Below, in pieces: positions 1-6,821 of a stretch of DNA of 64,000 bases. Source of the DNA: Chryseobacterium geocarposphaerae (lineage in GTDB: Bacteria > Bacteroidota > Bacteroidia > Flavobacteriales > Weeksellaceae); NCBI RefSeq assembly GCF_002797535.1, contig NZ_PGFD01000002.1, positions 372,001 through 436,000 of the forward strand, in the 5' to 3' direction. Numbering within the stretch: position 1 is the stretch's first letter; each line of letters begins with the position of its first letter. The position numbers were made by a program, and so were the translations under genes. The notes under the pieces were generated by a model, which ran no database searches, had not been told where the DNA came from, and saw nothing but the letters and a program-made list of their open reading frames with translations.

Positions 1-894
1 CCGGAAACCGCTCAGGGGATTTTCGTTAATTTTTTGAATGTTCAGAAAACTTCACGTCATAGGCTTCCTTTTGGTATTGCCCAAATCGGAAAAGCATTTA
101 GAAATGAGATCGTTGCAAGACAATTCATTTTCAGAATGCGTGAATTTGAACAAATGGAAATGCAGTTTTTCGTTGCTCCGGGAACAGAGTTGGAATTCTA
201 CGAACAGTGGAAACAAAAACGTCTCAACTGGCACTTGGCTTTAGGTTTAGGTAATGAAAATTACAGATTCCATGATCATGAGAAACTGGCTCACTATGCC
301 AATGCTGCAGCAGATATTGAATTTAATTTCCCATTCGGATTTAAAGAACTGGAAGGTATTCACTCAAGAACGGATTTCGATTTAAAAGCTCACGAAGAAT
401 TTTCGGGAAGAAAACTTCAGTTCTTTGATCCTGAAAGAAATGAAAATTATGTTCCTTATGTTGTGGAAACTTCGGTTGGTTTAGACCGATTATTCCTTGC
501 TATATTCTCTCATTGTTTAAGAGACGAAGTATTGGAAGACGGTTCAGAAAGAACAGTTTTATCTTTACCACCGGCTTTAGCGCCCATAAAAGCTGCCATT
601 CTTCCATTAATGAAGAAAGACGGTTTAGCAGAATATGCAGAGCAAATCTTCAACGACCTGAAATACGATTTCAACTTATTCTACGAAGAAAAAGACGCGA
701 TCGGAAAACGCTACAGAAGACAGGATGCGATCGGTACGCCTTACTGTATCACCATAGATCACGATTCTTTAACAGACCACACCGTGACGATCAGAGACAG
801 AGACACGATGGAACAGGAAAGAGTTCCGGTTTCTGAACTGAGAAGAATCATCGACGAGAAAACGAATTTCAGAAATTTACTTTCAAAAATATAA
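1..894 (+). CDS. glyS: Glycyl-tRNA synthetase, C-terminal part (5' end outside window)
   Basis: Charges tRNA-Gly with glycine in the cytoplasm. The frame is open from base 1 and begins with PETAQGIFVNF, a signature of the single-chain (alpha2) class II GlyRS. It continues through the motif 2 region (FRNEIVARQFIFRMREFEQ) and a class II core segment (GLDRLFLAIF, near 480-510), and ends in an anticodon-binding domain (APIKAAILPLMKK onward, DAIGKRYRRQDAIGTPYCIT). About 297 residues are visible, so the start and motif 1 lie upstream. An ATG at 34 lies inside the conserved motif and is not the true start. A hairpin terminator follows directly. Identification is firm. Confidence 0.95.
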   Translation, partial: PETAQGIFVNFLNVQKTSRHRLPFGIAQIGKAFRNEIVARQFIFRMREFEQMEMQFFVAPGTELEFYEQWKQKRLNWHLALGLGNENYRFHDHEKLAHYANAAADIEFNFPFGFKELEGIHSRTDFDLKAHEEFSGRKLQFFDPERNENYVPYVVETSVGLDRLFLAIFSHCLRDEVLEDGSERTVLSLPPALAPIKAAILPLMKKDGLAEYAEQIFNDLKYDFNLFYEEKDAIGKRYRRQDAIGTPYCITIDHDSLTDHTVTIRDRDTMEQERVPVSELRRIIDEKTNFRNLLSKI

Positions 895-900
895 ATGTAT

Positions 901-932
901 AAAGCCCTGATTTCTCAGGGCTTTACTTTTTA
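901..932 (+). terminator. Rho-independent terminator of glyS
   Basis: Perfect 10-bp stem AAAGCCCTGA/TCAGGGCTTT with a TTTC loop, followed by ACTTTTTAT. It lies 7 bases after the glyS stop. Confidence 0.85.
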
Positions 933-1065
933 TCGCCTATGTCTTATTTTGTTATTCTCATGTAATTTGAATCATAACCATAATTCTAAAAACAGATAAA
1001 ACAAAAATTTGAATTTGGAACCCTTAGAAAATAAATCATTTCATTCCATGTTTTTAAAATTATTT

Positions 1066-1073
1066 TAAATTTG
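1066..1073 (+). promoter_or_regulatory. -7 box for the serine hydrolase gene
   Basis: TAAATTTG matches the Bacteroidetes TAnnTTTG -7 consensus and ends 16 bases before the ATG at 1090. Confidence 0.6.
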
Positions 1074-1089
1074 TTAAAGATCAAATGAT

Positions 1090-2223
1090 ATGATAATCTT
1101 CTTCTACTTCATTACGGGTATTATTGCTTTGGTAGGCATCATGTACCTTTCAGGGTATGCCTATCTTTTTAACGGGATTTCAAAAACCTATCTGCGCGGG
1201 AAATCCAGTGCCAATATTGATGATGGTAAGTTATTCTCCAGTAACCCCGTCACTACGCAAATGCCCAAACTCTGGGAAGAAGCTGCTGAATATAATAAAA
1301 CAGAATTACCGAAAAATATAGTTGATGATTTAACTCAGTCCAATACCGCTTCTTTTCTTGTTGTAAAAAACGGAAAACTGGTTCATGAACAATACTGGAA
1401 CGGCTATAATCAACTCTCAAAAACCAATTCTTTTTCTATGGCAAAGGCGGTTACCGTAATGCTTTTGGGAAAGGCTCTGGAAGAAGGTAAAATAAAAAGT
1501 ATTGATGATAAATTTTCCGATTATTTTGAAGAATTTAAGAATAAAGAATTCGGAAATCAATTGACACTTAGAAATTTAGCGCAGATGGAAGCCGGCCTGA
1601 ACTGGGATGAAGACTATAAAAATCCTTTTTTACCCAATGCAAAAGCGTATTATGGAAAAAGCCTTATCGACGCTACTTTTTCAAGGAAATTCAAAGAAAA
1701 TCCAGGTGAAAGGTTTGAGTACCAAAGCGGATCTACACAGCTCCTCGGTTTTGCTGTGAGAAAAGCCATCGGTCAATCATTAGCAAGCTATTTATCAGAA
1801 AAATTCTGGATTCCTTTGGGAATGGAACAACATGCGGAATGGAGCACCGATGAAAGCGGGATGGAAAAAACATACTGCTGTATTCATTCTAATGCACGAG
1901 ATTTTGCCAAACTGGGACAATTATTTTTGGATGACGGAAAAGCAGATAACCAGCAGATTTTGAATCTTGATTTCATTAATCAGATGAGAACACCAACTAA
2001 AAAATCTGAGGATATTTACGGAATGGGGTTCTGGATCAATAATGATAATCCCATAAAACATTATTATTTCCTAGGACTTCAAGGACAATACATTATCATG
2101 ATCCCTGAGCACAATATGGTCATCGTAAGAACAGGAAGCTACAACAATCTTCCAAAAACAGACAGGGGAAGACCGGATCAGGTGAAATTTCTCGTGAATG
2201 AAACCGTATCATTATTTCAGTAG
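1090..2223 (+). CDS. Beta-lactamase-fold serine hydrolase (class C / AmpC-like family)
   Basis: Membrane-anchored member of the serine beta-lactamase-like / penicillin-binding family (Pfam Beta-lactamase). An N-terminal hydrophobic segment (about residues 2-22) suggests a signal anchor that places the catalytic domain in the periplasm. The SxxK motif is S116-M-A-K119, the YxN-like motif is Y211-Q-S213, and a GLQGQ segment near residue 340 sits where the third (KTG/HxG-like) motif is expected. At 377 residues it is of usual size for the family. Family members include beta-lactamases, esterases and D-aminopeptidases, so the substrate cannot be assigned. It is followed 5 bases later by the YdeI-like gene and is probably co-transcribed with it. 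Confidence 0.85.
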   Translation: MIIFFYFITGIIALVGIMYLSGYAYLFNGISKTYLRGKSSANIDDGKLFSSNPVTTQMPKLWEEAAEYNKTELPKNIVDDLTQSNTASFLVVKNGKLVHEQYWNGYNQLSKTNSFSMAKAVTVMLLGKALEEGKIKSIDDKFSDYFEEFKNKEFGNQLTLRNLAQMEAGLNWDEDYKNPFLPNAKAYYGKSLIDATFSRKFKENPGERFEYQSGSTQLLGFAVRKAIGQSLASYLSEKFWIPLGMEQHAEWSTDESGMEKTYCCIHSNARDFAKLGQLFLDDGKADNQQILNLDFINQMRTPTKKSEDIYGMGFWINNDNPIKHYYFLGLQGQYIIMIPEHNMVIVRTGSYNNLPKTDRGRPDQVKFLVNETVSLFQ

Positions 2224-2228
2224 TATCT

Positions 2229-2840
2229 ATGGAAAAATACAATACAAAAGTCGATGAATATATTGAGAAATCCCAGGATTTTGCAAAACCTATTTTAAAC
2301 TATATCCGGGAAACCGTTCATGAGGCATGCCCTCATACGGAAGAAGCCATCAAATGGAAGTTCCCCACTTTTATGTATCAAAATAAAATCCTTTGTTCGA
2401 TGGTTTCATTTAAGCAGTATTGCAGCCTGGGATTTTGGCTGCATGACTCCATGAAAACACTTAAGAACATTGAAACCGATGTCGAAAAAACCAATATGTT
2501 CAGCTTGGGAAAAATCACTAAAGTGGAAGATCTCCCTGCAAAATCTCTACTGAAAGAAATGATTTTGGAAGCCATGGAACTTACGGATATGGGAGTTACC
2601 CTGAAAAAGGCACCTCCTTCCAAAACGGAAACCGAAGTTCCTGATTACTTCCAGGCTGCCCTGAAACAAAATAAAAAAGCTTTAGAAGTATTTACAAAAG
2701 GTTCACCGTCTTTCCGTAAAGAATACATCAACTGGCTCACAGAGGCTAAAACGGAGGCTACCAGAAATAAGCGAATGGAGCAGGCTATAGAATGGCTTTC
2801 TGAGGGAAAAGCAAGAAACTGGAAGTATATGAAAAAATAA
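2229..2840 (+). CDS. YdeI/OmdA-like protein with N-terminal DUF1801 domain
   Basis: Cytoplasmic protein of 203 residues with two recognisable parts. The N-terminal half (about residues 5-115, with HTEEAIKWKFPTFMY and SLGFW) matches the DUF1801/YdhG-like fold. The C-terminal half (about 135-203, with YFQAALKQNKKALEVF, SFRKEYINWLTEAK and RMEQAIEWLSEGKARNWKY) matches the OmdA/YdeI family, named for bacteriocin protection in enterobacteria. Biochemical function is unknown. It starts 5 bases after the serine hydrolase stop and converges on umuC. Confidence 0.8.
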   Translation: MEKYNTKVDEYIEKSQDFAKPILNYIRETVHEACPHTEEAIKWKFPTFMYQNKILCSMVSFKQYCSLGFWLHDSMKTLKNIETDVEKTNMFSLGKITKVEDLPAKSLLKEMILEAMELTDMGVTLKKAPPSKTETEVPDYFQAALKQNKKALEVFTKGSPSFRKEYINWLTEAKTEATRNKRMEQAIEWLSEGKARNWKYMKK

Positions 2841-2911
2841 TTTAGGAAAGTAAATAGAACCATTCATATAATATCTCAAAACACGAATCTCGCATTTCTC
2901 TAACTAAATTC

Positions 2912-4189
2912 TTAGTGGAACCTAAAATTCGCTTCAGGAAGGGTATTATTTTTTAAAAATGCTTCATACTCCGGAGATAATTTTGCACGTCCGAAAGTAT
3001 TTTGTCCGCTCATGCTTCCGAGGCGTACTTTATCTTTTCCGAATTTTTTATTCATCGCATCCATTGCTTTCATTACCGGCAAATGCTGATTTTGGGTATC
3101 CTCTTCAAAAAAACTGATCTGCCTTTGATCTTCAGGAACAAAATCATTGACAAAAACTCCCGCTCTTTTGTAATGAAAACCTTCTTTATAAATGGCTTCA
3201 AATAATTCATTCACCACTCTCCCTATCAGAATTGATGAATTTGTAGGATTAGGAAGAATTTGGGTCATAGCCTTTCTATATTCGGGGAGGTCTTTCCTGA
3301 AACGGTTGGTTTGCACAAAAACCGTTACCATTTTACAGCAGGTATTTTGTTTTCTTAAACGTTCCGAACAATACATTCCAAAAGTTTCTACACGCTCCCG
3401 AACCTCTTCTTTTGTTGTCAGCATTTCCATAAAACTTCTGGTCACTGCAATTGATTTTTTCGGAGATGGAACATCCAGCTCTAATTGACGGATTCCTTTT
3501 AGTTCATTCACCATTCTTACACCATGGATTCCCATAATTTTACGAACCCACATTTCCGGTTTCTGTAATAAATCCCAGGCTTTGAAAACTCCATTGTCCT
3601 GCATTTTTACAGCCAATCGTCTTCCGATTCCCCAAACATCTCCTATATTAAGCCATTTTAAAGCTTTTTCAATTTTTTCAGGAGTATCTAAAGCAAAAAC
3701 TCCATTAAATCTTTCAGGATCTTTCTTCACAATTCTATTGGCGACCTTACAAAGTGTTTTTGTAGGAGCAATTCCAATACTTACAGGAATTTTTTCTTTA
3801 TCATAAATTTCATTTTTTATGTCAATACAGTAGTCGTAAATATTAATGTATTTAAAACTTTTAAGATCCAGAAACAGCTCATCGATAGAATACACTTCAA
3901 AATCAGTTTTGTCAACATACGCTTTCGAAATTTCAATAACACGCTGGCTTTTAAAATTATACAACTCAAATTTTGCAGAAAAACACTGTACATCATGCTT
4001 TTTGAAGAGTTCTTTATATTTAAAAGCAGGAGCCGCCATTGGAATTCCCAGGTCTTTTGCTTCTTTACTTCTGGATACAACACATCCGTCGTTGTTGGAA
4101 AGTACCACAACGGGTTTATTATTGAGTTCCGGATTCAAGGTTCTCTCACATGAAACAAAAAAATTGTTGCAATCGACTAAAGCATACAT
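2912..4189 (-). CDS. umuC: Y-family translesion DNA polymerase, UmuC-like
   Basis: Catalytic subunit of an error-prone DNA polymerase that copies past damaged bases. The N-terminus MYALVDCNNFFVSCER carries the first catalytic Asp. VVLSNNDGCVVSRS and YSIDELFLDL (the second acidic cluster) follow in the palm. A helix-hairpin-helix region (WGIGRRLAVKMQDNGVF) sits near residues 190-205, and the little-finger domain and a UmuC C-terminal extension complete the 425 residues, a normal length. No umuD-like gene lies next to it, although in many bacteria the two form an operon. It is transcribed away from the M15 peptidase gene and has its own TAATTTTG -7 box. Stress induction is likely for the family, but I see no LexA site I can defend. 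Confidence 0.93.
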   Translation of the reverse strand: MYALVDCNNFFVSCERTLNPELNNKPVVVLSNNDGCVVSRSKEAKDLGIPMAAPAFKYKELFKKHDVQCFSAKFELYNFKSQRVIEISKAYVDKTDFEVYSIDELFLDLKSFKYINIYDYCIDIKNEIYDKEKIPVSIGIAPTKTLCKVANRIVKKDPERFNGVFALDTPEKIEKALKWLNIGDVWGIGRRLAVKMQDNGVFKAWDLLQKPEMWVRKIMGIHGVRMVNELKGIRQLELDVPSPKKSIAVTRSFMEMLTTKEEVRERVETFGMYCSERLRKQNTCCKMVTVFVQTNRFRKDLPEYRKAMTQILPNPTNSSILIGRVVNELFEAIYKEGFHYKRAGVFVNDFVPEDQRQISFFEEDTQNQHLPVMKAMDAMNKKFGKDKVRLGSMSGQNTFGRAKLSPEYEAFLKNNTLPEANFRFH

Positions 4190-4213
4190 GATTCAAAACT
4201 GCATTTCAATACA

Positions 4214-4221
4214 CAAAATTA
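4214..4221 (-). promoter_or_regulatory. -7 box for umuC
   Basis: Reverse-strand TAATTTTG, a match to TAnnTTTG, about 25 bases upstream of the umuC ATG. Confidence 0.55.
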
Positions 4222-4308
4222 TGATTTTTAAAACAGAAAAACTGTAATTATTTAAAATTTTAAAACTAAATTAAACAACTGATTTACAAAATATTAATTT
4301 ATTTTAAA

Positions 4309-4344
4309 CACGTCAAGTTTTGTCGCTATACAGGCTTAATTTTG
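4309..4344 (+). promoter_or_regulatory. Island promoter A: shared operator plus -7 box (M15 peptidase)
   Basis: Operator CGTCA-AGTTT-TGTCG at 4311-4325, followed by the perfect -7 box TAATTTTG at 4337-4344. TGTCG starts exactly 16 nt before the TA of the -7 box, as at the three related promoters at 4904, 6224 and 14866. The operator covers the place where the -33 TTTG element is expected, and TTTTG is part of it. The M15 peptidase ATG is at 4374. Direct sequence observation; the binding protein is inferred. Confidence 0.8.
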
Positions 4345-4373
4345 TTTTCCAAAAACGCTAAAAATTTGATACT

Positions 4374-4874
4374 ATGGATAAAGTAACGCTACAGAGGATT
4401 GAAAAACTTCACCCCTACGTAAGAGATGAAGTGAAACAAATTATTAAGGAATGTGGTGAAGCCTTAACCGGAAGGGCCAAAGTAAGAATTACACAGGGCT
4501 TAAGAAGCTTTGAAGAACAGGAAAAGCTATATGCTATCGGAAGAATTACCTCTGGGAAAAAAGTGACCAATGCCAAAGCCGGTCAAAGTATTCACAATTA
4601 TGGGCTTGCTGTTGATATCTGTCTGATCATCGACGGAAAAATCGCAAGTTGGGACACCGTAAAAGACTGGGATAATGATCGGGTCGCGGACTGGTACGAA
4701 TGTGTGAAAATTTTTGCAAAACACGGCTGGGATTGGGGCGGAAACTGGAAGACCTTTAAAGACCTTCCTCATTTTGAAAAGAAGAATATTCCCACCAAGA
4801 AAGGACTGGTGAAAACAAACTGGAGAACATTAATGAAAATGCCTATTGATAAAGAAAATTATGTGATTTTTTAA
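4374..4874 (+). CDS. M15-family peptidoglycan peptidase, endolysin-like
   Basis: Likely L-alanyl-D-glutamate or D-Ala-type endopeptidase acting on peptidoglycan cross-links. The zinc site of the M15C/CwlK and T5-endolysin type is visible: S72-I-H74-N-Y-G-L-A-V-D81 (SxHxxGxAxD) and H133-F-E135 (PHFEK), with WGGNW between them. The 166 residues form a single domain without signal peptide, as in phage endolysins that wait in the cytoplasm, so access to the wall would need membrane damage or a holin. No holin-like small membrane protein is adjacent, but the patatin-like phospholipase follows. It is driven by island promoter A; promoter B begins 28 bases after its stop. Confidence 0.87.
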   Translation: MDKVTLQRIEKLHPYVRDEVKQIIKECGEALTGRAKVRITQGLRSFEEQEKLYAIGRITSGKKVTNAKAGQSIHNYGLAVDICLIIDGKIASWDTVKDWDNDRVADWYECVKIFAKHGWDWGGNWKTFKDLPHFEKKNIPTKKGLVKTNWRTLMKMPIDKENYVIF

Positions 4875-4901
4875 GTCTATTTTATTTTAAATTATTTTTA
4901 A

Positions 4902-4937
4902 TACGACACGTTCTGTCGCCTTCCCGAACTATTTTTA
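4902..4937 (+). promoter_or_regulatory. Island promoter B: shared operator plus -7 box (patatin gene)
   Basis: Perfect inverted repeat CGACA-CGTTC-TGTCG at 4904-4918, with a -7-like box TATTTTTA at 4930-4937 (last base differs from TAnnTTTG). The spacing of 16 nt from TGTCG to TA is the same as at the other three copies. This site has TCTG instead of TTTG at the -33 position, which could make it weaker or more dependent on an activator. Confidence 0.75.
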
Positions 4938-4977
4938 CTGTATAGAAAAACAACAAAATATCCTTGTATAATAAGTT

Positions 4978-5014
4978 AAAACCAATAATTATTTTTAAAA
5001 AAGTTATTGGTTTT
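4978..5014 (+). promoter_or_regulatory. Hairpin in the leader of the patatin gene
   Basis: Perfect 11-bp stem AAAACCAATAA/TTATTGGTTTT with a 15-base loop, lying between promoter B and the patatin ATG at 5061. The distal arm ends in TTTT, so it could act as a weak terminator or attenuator or protect the leader. Confidence 0.5.
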
Positions 5015-5060
5015 ACTTGCCTAAAGGACAAAAGTGTTTCTAGAAAAAGTAAAAAATCAT

Positions 5061-6098
5061 ATGAAAAAGACAACCATTCTTTCTTTAGACGGCGGCGGAA
5101 TCAGAGGAATTGTCACCTGTATTATTCTGCGCTACATGGAAGAACAGCTGCAATTGCTTGACCATCCCACTGCAAAGCTCGGCGATTATTTCGATCTTGT
5201 TGCGGGAAGCAGTACCGGAGGATTAATTGCATCCATTATTCTATGTCCCGATGAACACCGGAAGGCAAAATATTCTATCCAAAAAGGACTGGAATTATAT
5301 GCTGAAAAAGGGGGAGACATATTTCAGGTATCTTTTTGGGAGCGTTTAGTAAATCCTTTCGGATTACTGAATGAAAAAATATCGCAGGAAGCCCTTGAAA
5401 AGAATTTAAATGACTTTTTTGGAAATCTAGAACTTAAAGAATTGATAAAACCCTGCTTAATCACAAGTTATGATATCGAAAACAGAAGGGCAAAATTATT
5501 TAACTCGTGGAACGCCTATTTAAGCACCGATAATTTTTATGTAAAAGATGTCTGCAGGGCTACTTCTGCAGCACCGACTTATTTTACGCCGGTTCAGATC
5601 AGATCCATGTACGGACAGATCTTCAGCCTTATCGATGGAGGAATGTTTGCCAATAATCCGGCACTTTGCGCGTATGCCGAAGCGAGAAAAATTCCTTTTG
5701 CGGAAGTGTTGAAAAATCATCAGAAAGCCAATCACCCGACTGTAAATGATATGATTATTGTTTCGATCGGGACCGGAATTGAATCAAAGTCTTATTCTTT
5801 CAAAAAGCTTCAAAAAGCCGGCAAAATCGGTTGGGTAAATCCTATTATTGATATCCTAATGTCAGCAAATGCTGAAACTGTAGATTATCAGCTTTGTCAG
5901 ATGTTTCAAACATTAGGATCAAGAAATCAGAAAAATTATTATAGAATTAATCCGTCTTTAAAAAATGCTTCTCCGGCAATGGATAATGTAAGAAGATCCA
6001 ATATTGAAAACCTGATACAAGCGGGACTAAGCTATATTGACGACAACAGAGATATTTTAAATCAAATTGTTCAGAAATTAATTAAAAGCAAAACATAA
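5061..6098 (+). CDS. Patatin-like phospholipase
   Basis: Serine lipid acyl hydrolase expected to attack membrane phospholipids. The oxyanion-hole motif D10-G-G-G-I-R-G16, the nucleophile elbow G49-S-S51-T-G53 and the catalytic Asp in D192-G-G are all present, so the Ser-Asp dyad is intact. There are 345 residues and no signal peptide, hence a cytoplasmic enzyme that could act on the inner membrane from within. I chose the ATG at 5061 because the patatin motif begins at its residue 10; a GTG at 5034 is in frame but less likely. It follows the M15 peptidase and has its own island promoter, which suggests joint function in envelope disruption. Patatins also serve as effectors in CBASS defence (CapV), but no nucleotide cyclase gene is nearby. 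Confidence 0.9.
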   Translation: MKKTTILSLDGGGIRGIVTCIILRYMEEQLQLLDHPTAKLGDYFDLVAGSSTGGLIASIILCPDEHRKAKYSIQKGLELYAEKGGDIFQVSFWERLVNPFGLLNEKISQEALEKNLNDFFGNLELKELIKPCLITSYDIENRRAKLFNSWNAYLSTDNFYVKDVCRATSAAPTYFTPVQIRSMYGQIFSLIDGGMFANNPALCAYAEARKIPFAEVLKNHQKANHPTVNDMIIVSIGTGIESKSYSFKKLQKAGKIGWVNPIIDILMSANAETVDYQLCQMFQTLGSRNQKNYYRINPSLKNASPAMDNVRRSNIENLIQAGLSYIDDNRDILNQIVQKLIKSKT

Positions 6099-6104
6099 GC
6101 TTTT

Positions 6105-6135
6105 TAGCTTATAAAATATTAATATAAGCTATTTT
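6105..6135 (+). terminator. Putative terminator after the patatin gene
   Basis: Inverted repeat TAGCTTATA/TATAAGCTA with a 9-base loop followed by TTTT, 6 bases after the patatin stop. The AT-rich stem makes it a weak call. Confidence 0.45.
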
Positions 6136-6221
6136 GATTATATTTATTACAGTAGCTTATATATTTTATTCTGATTTAGAAGCACTTAAAAAAGATAATT
6201 ATTTTTTCTCAAATATTTAAT

Positions 6222-6257
6222 CACGTCAAGTTTTGTCGCTTCTCACCTCTACTTTTG
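6222..6257 (+). promoter_or_regulatory. Island promoter C: shared operator plus -7 box (80-aa gene and downstream train)
   Basis: CGTCA-AGTTT-TGTCG at 6224-6238, the same 15 bases as promoter A, followed by TACTTTTG at 6250-6257, a perfect TAnnTTTG. Spacing from TGTCG to TA is again 16 nt. This is the only island-type promoter I see before the long run of large genes from 6822 to 14835. Confidence 0.8.
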
Positions 6258-6309
6258 AGGTATAAATAAAAACACAAAAATTCATTATTAAAAACTAAAA
6301 CATAACTTT

Positions 6310-6552
6310 TTGAATTCAACATTCCCTAATGATGAACAGCCAAAATTCTGTTCAAACCTTAATGAAAAGCTCAAACAACAAGGCATGGAAATATCAAAAT
6401 CTGATTCGCATATCTCTTTAGATGAAAATCTTTACACCATAGAATGGAACGACATTGAAAATATGGAGATCGATTACGACAATTATCTTAATGACATCGA
6501 AAACTTTTTCCGAGAAGATTTTGAGAAAGATATCCTTGAAGAAGATATGTAA
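6310..6552 (+). CDS. Small acidic protein of unknown function
   Basis: I do not recognise this 80-residue protein. It is strongly acidic, with about 22 Asp/Glu against about 7 Lys/Arg, concentrated in the second half (NDIENMEIDYDN, FREDFEKDILEEDM). No signal peptide or membrane segment is seen. The start is TTG at 6310, 53 bases after the promoter C -7 box; an ATG at 6385 would give a 55-residue form. As first gene of the promoter C transcript it could be a chaperone-like, regulatory or inhibitor protein for the large products downstream; this is speculation from position. Confidence 0.55.
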   Translation: MNSTFPNDEQPKFCSNLNEKLKQQGMEISKSDSHISLDENLYTIEWNDIENMEIDYDNYLNDIENFFREDFEKDILEEDM

Positions 6553-6560
6553 ATCTTGTT

Positions 6561-6694
6561 TTTAAAGCACAGTTCAGAAGCTTCCAACAATTTCTTTTGA
6601 TACTTACGTAGTACACCAATCCATTCAATAATATCTCAAATACCCTTTGAATTAACCATTCACACCATGTTGGACAGCCTGAACTGTGTTTAAA
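6561..6694. repeat. Long-range inverted repeat in the leader of the 1217-aa gene
   Basis: Arms at 6561-6577 (TTTAAAGCACAGTTCAG) and 6679-6694 (CTGAACTGTGTTTAAA) are complementary over 16 bp with a single extra G bulged in the left arm, enclosing about 100 bases. It occupies the gap between the 80-aa gene and the large gene at 6822. As RNA it would close the whole spacer into one structure. Function unknown. Confidence 0.65.
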
Positions 6695-6821
6695 ATCAAA
6701 CTAAAAGAATACCATGAAACAAAAACTATAAATAAAGTGGATGTCAAACCACTCAAGAAATAGAAGTGATCTTAATGAACAAGACCCTCAATATTAACTT
6801 TTAAAACCCAAAAATTACAAA

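Noticed and set aside
5061..6098. Patatin as CBASS effector (CapV)
   Set aside because: No CD-NTase or ubiquitin-like accessory gene is near; it shares its promoter type with an M15 peptidase and the large genes instead.
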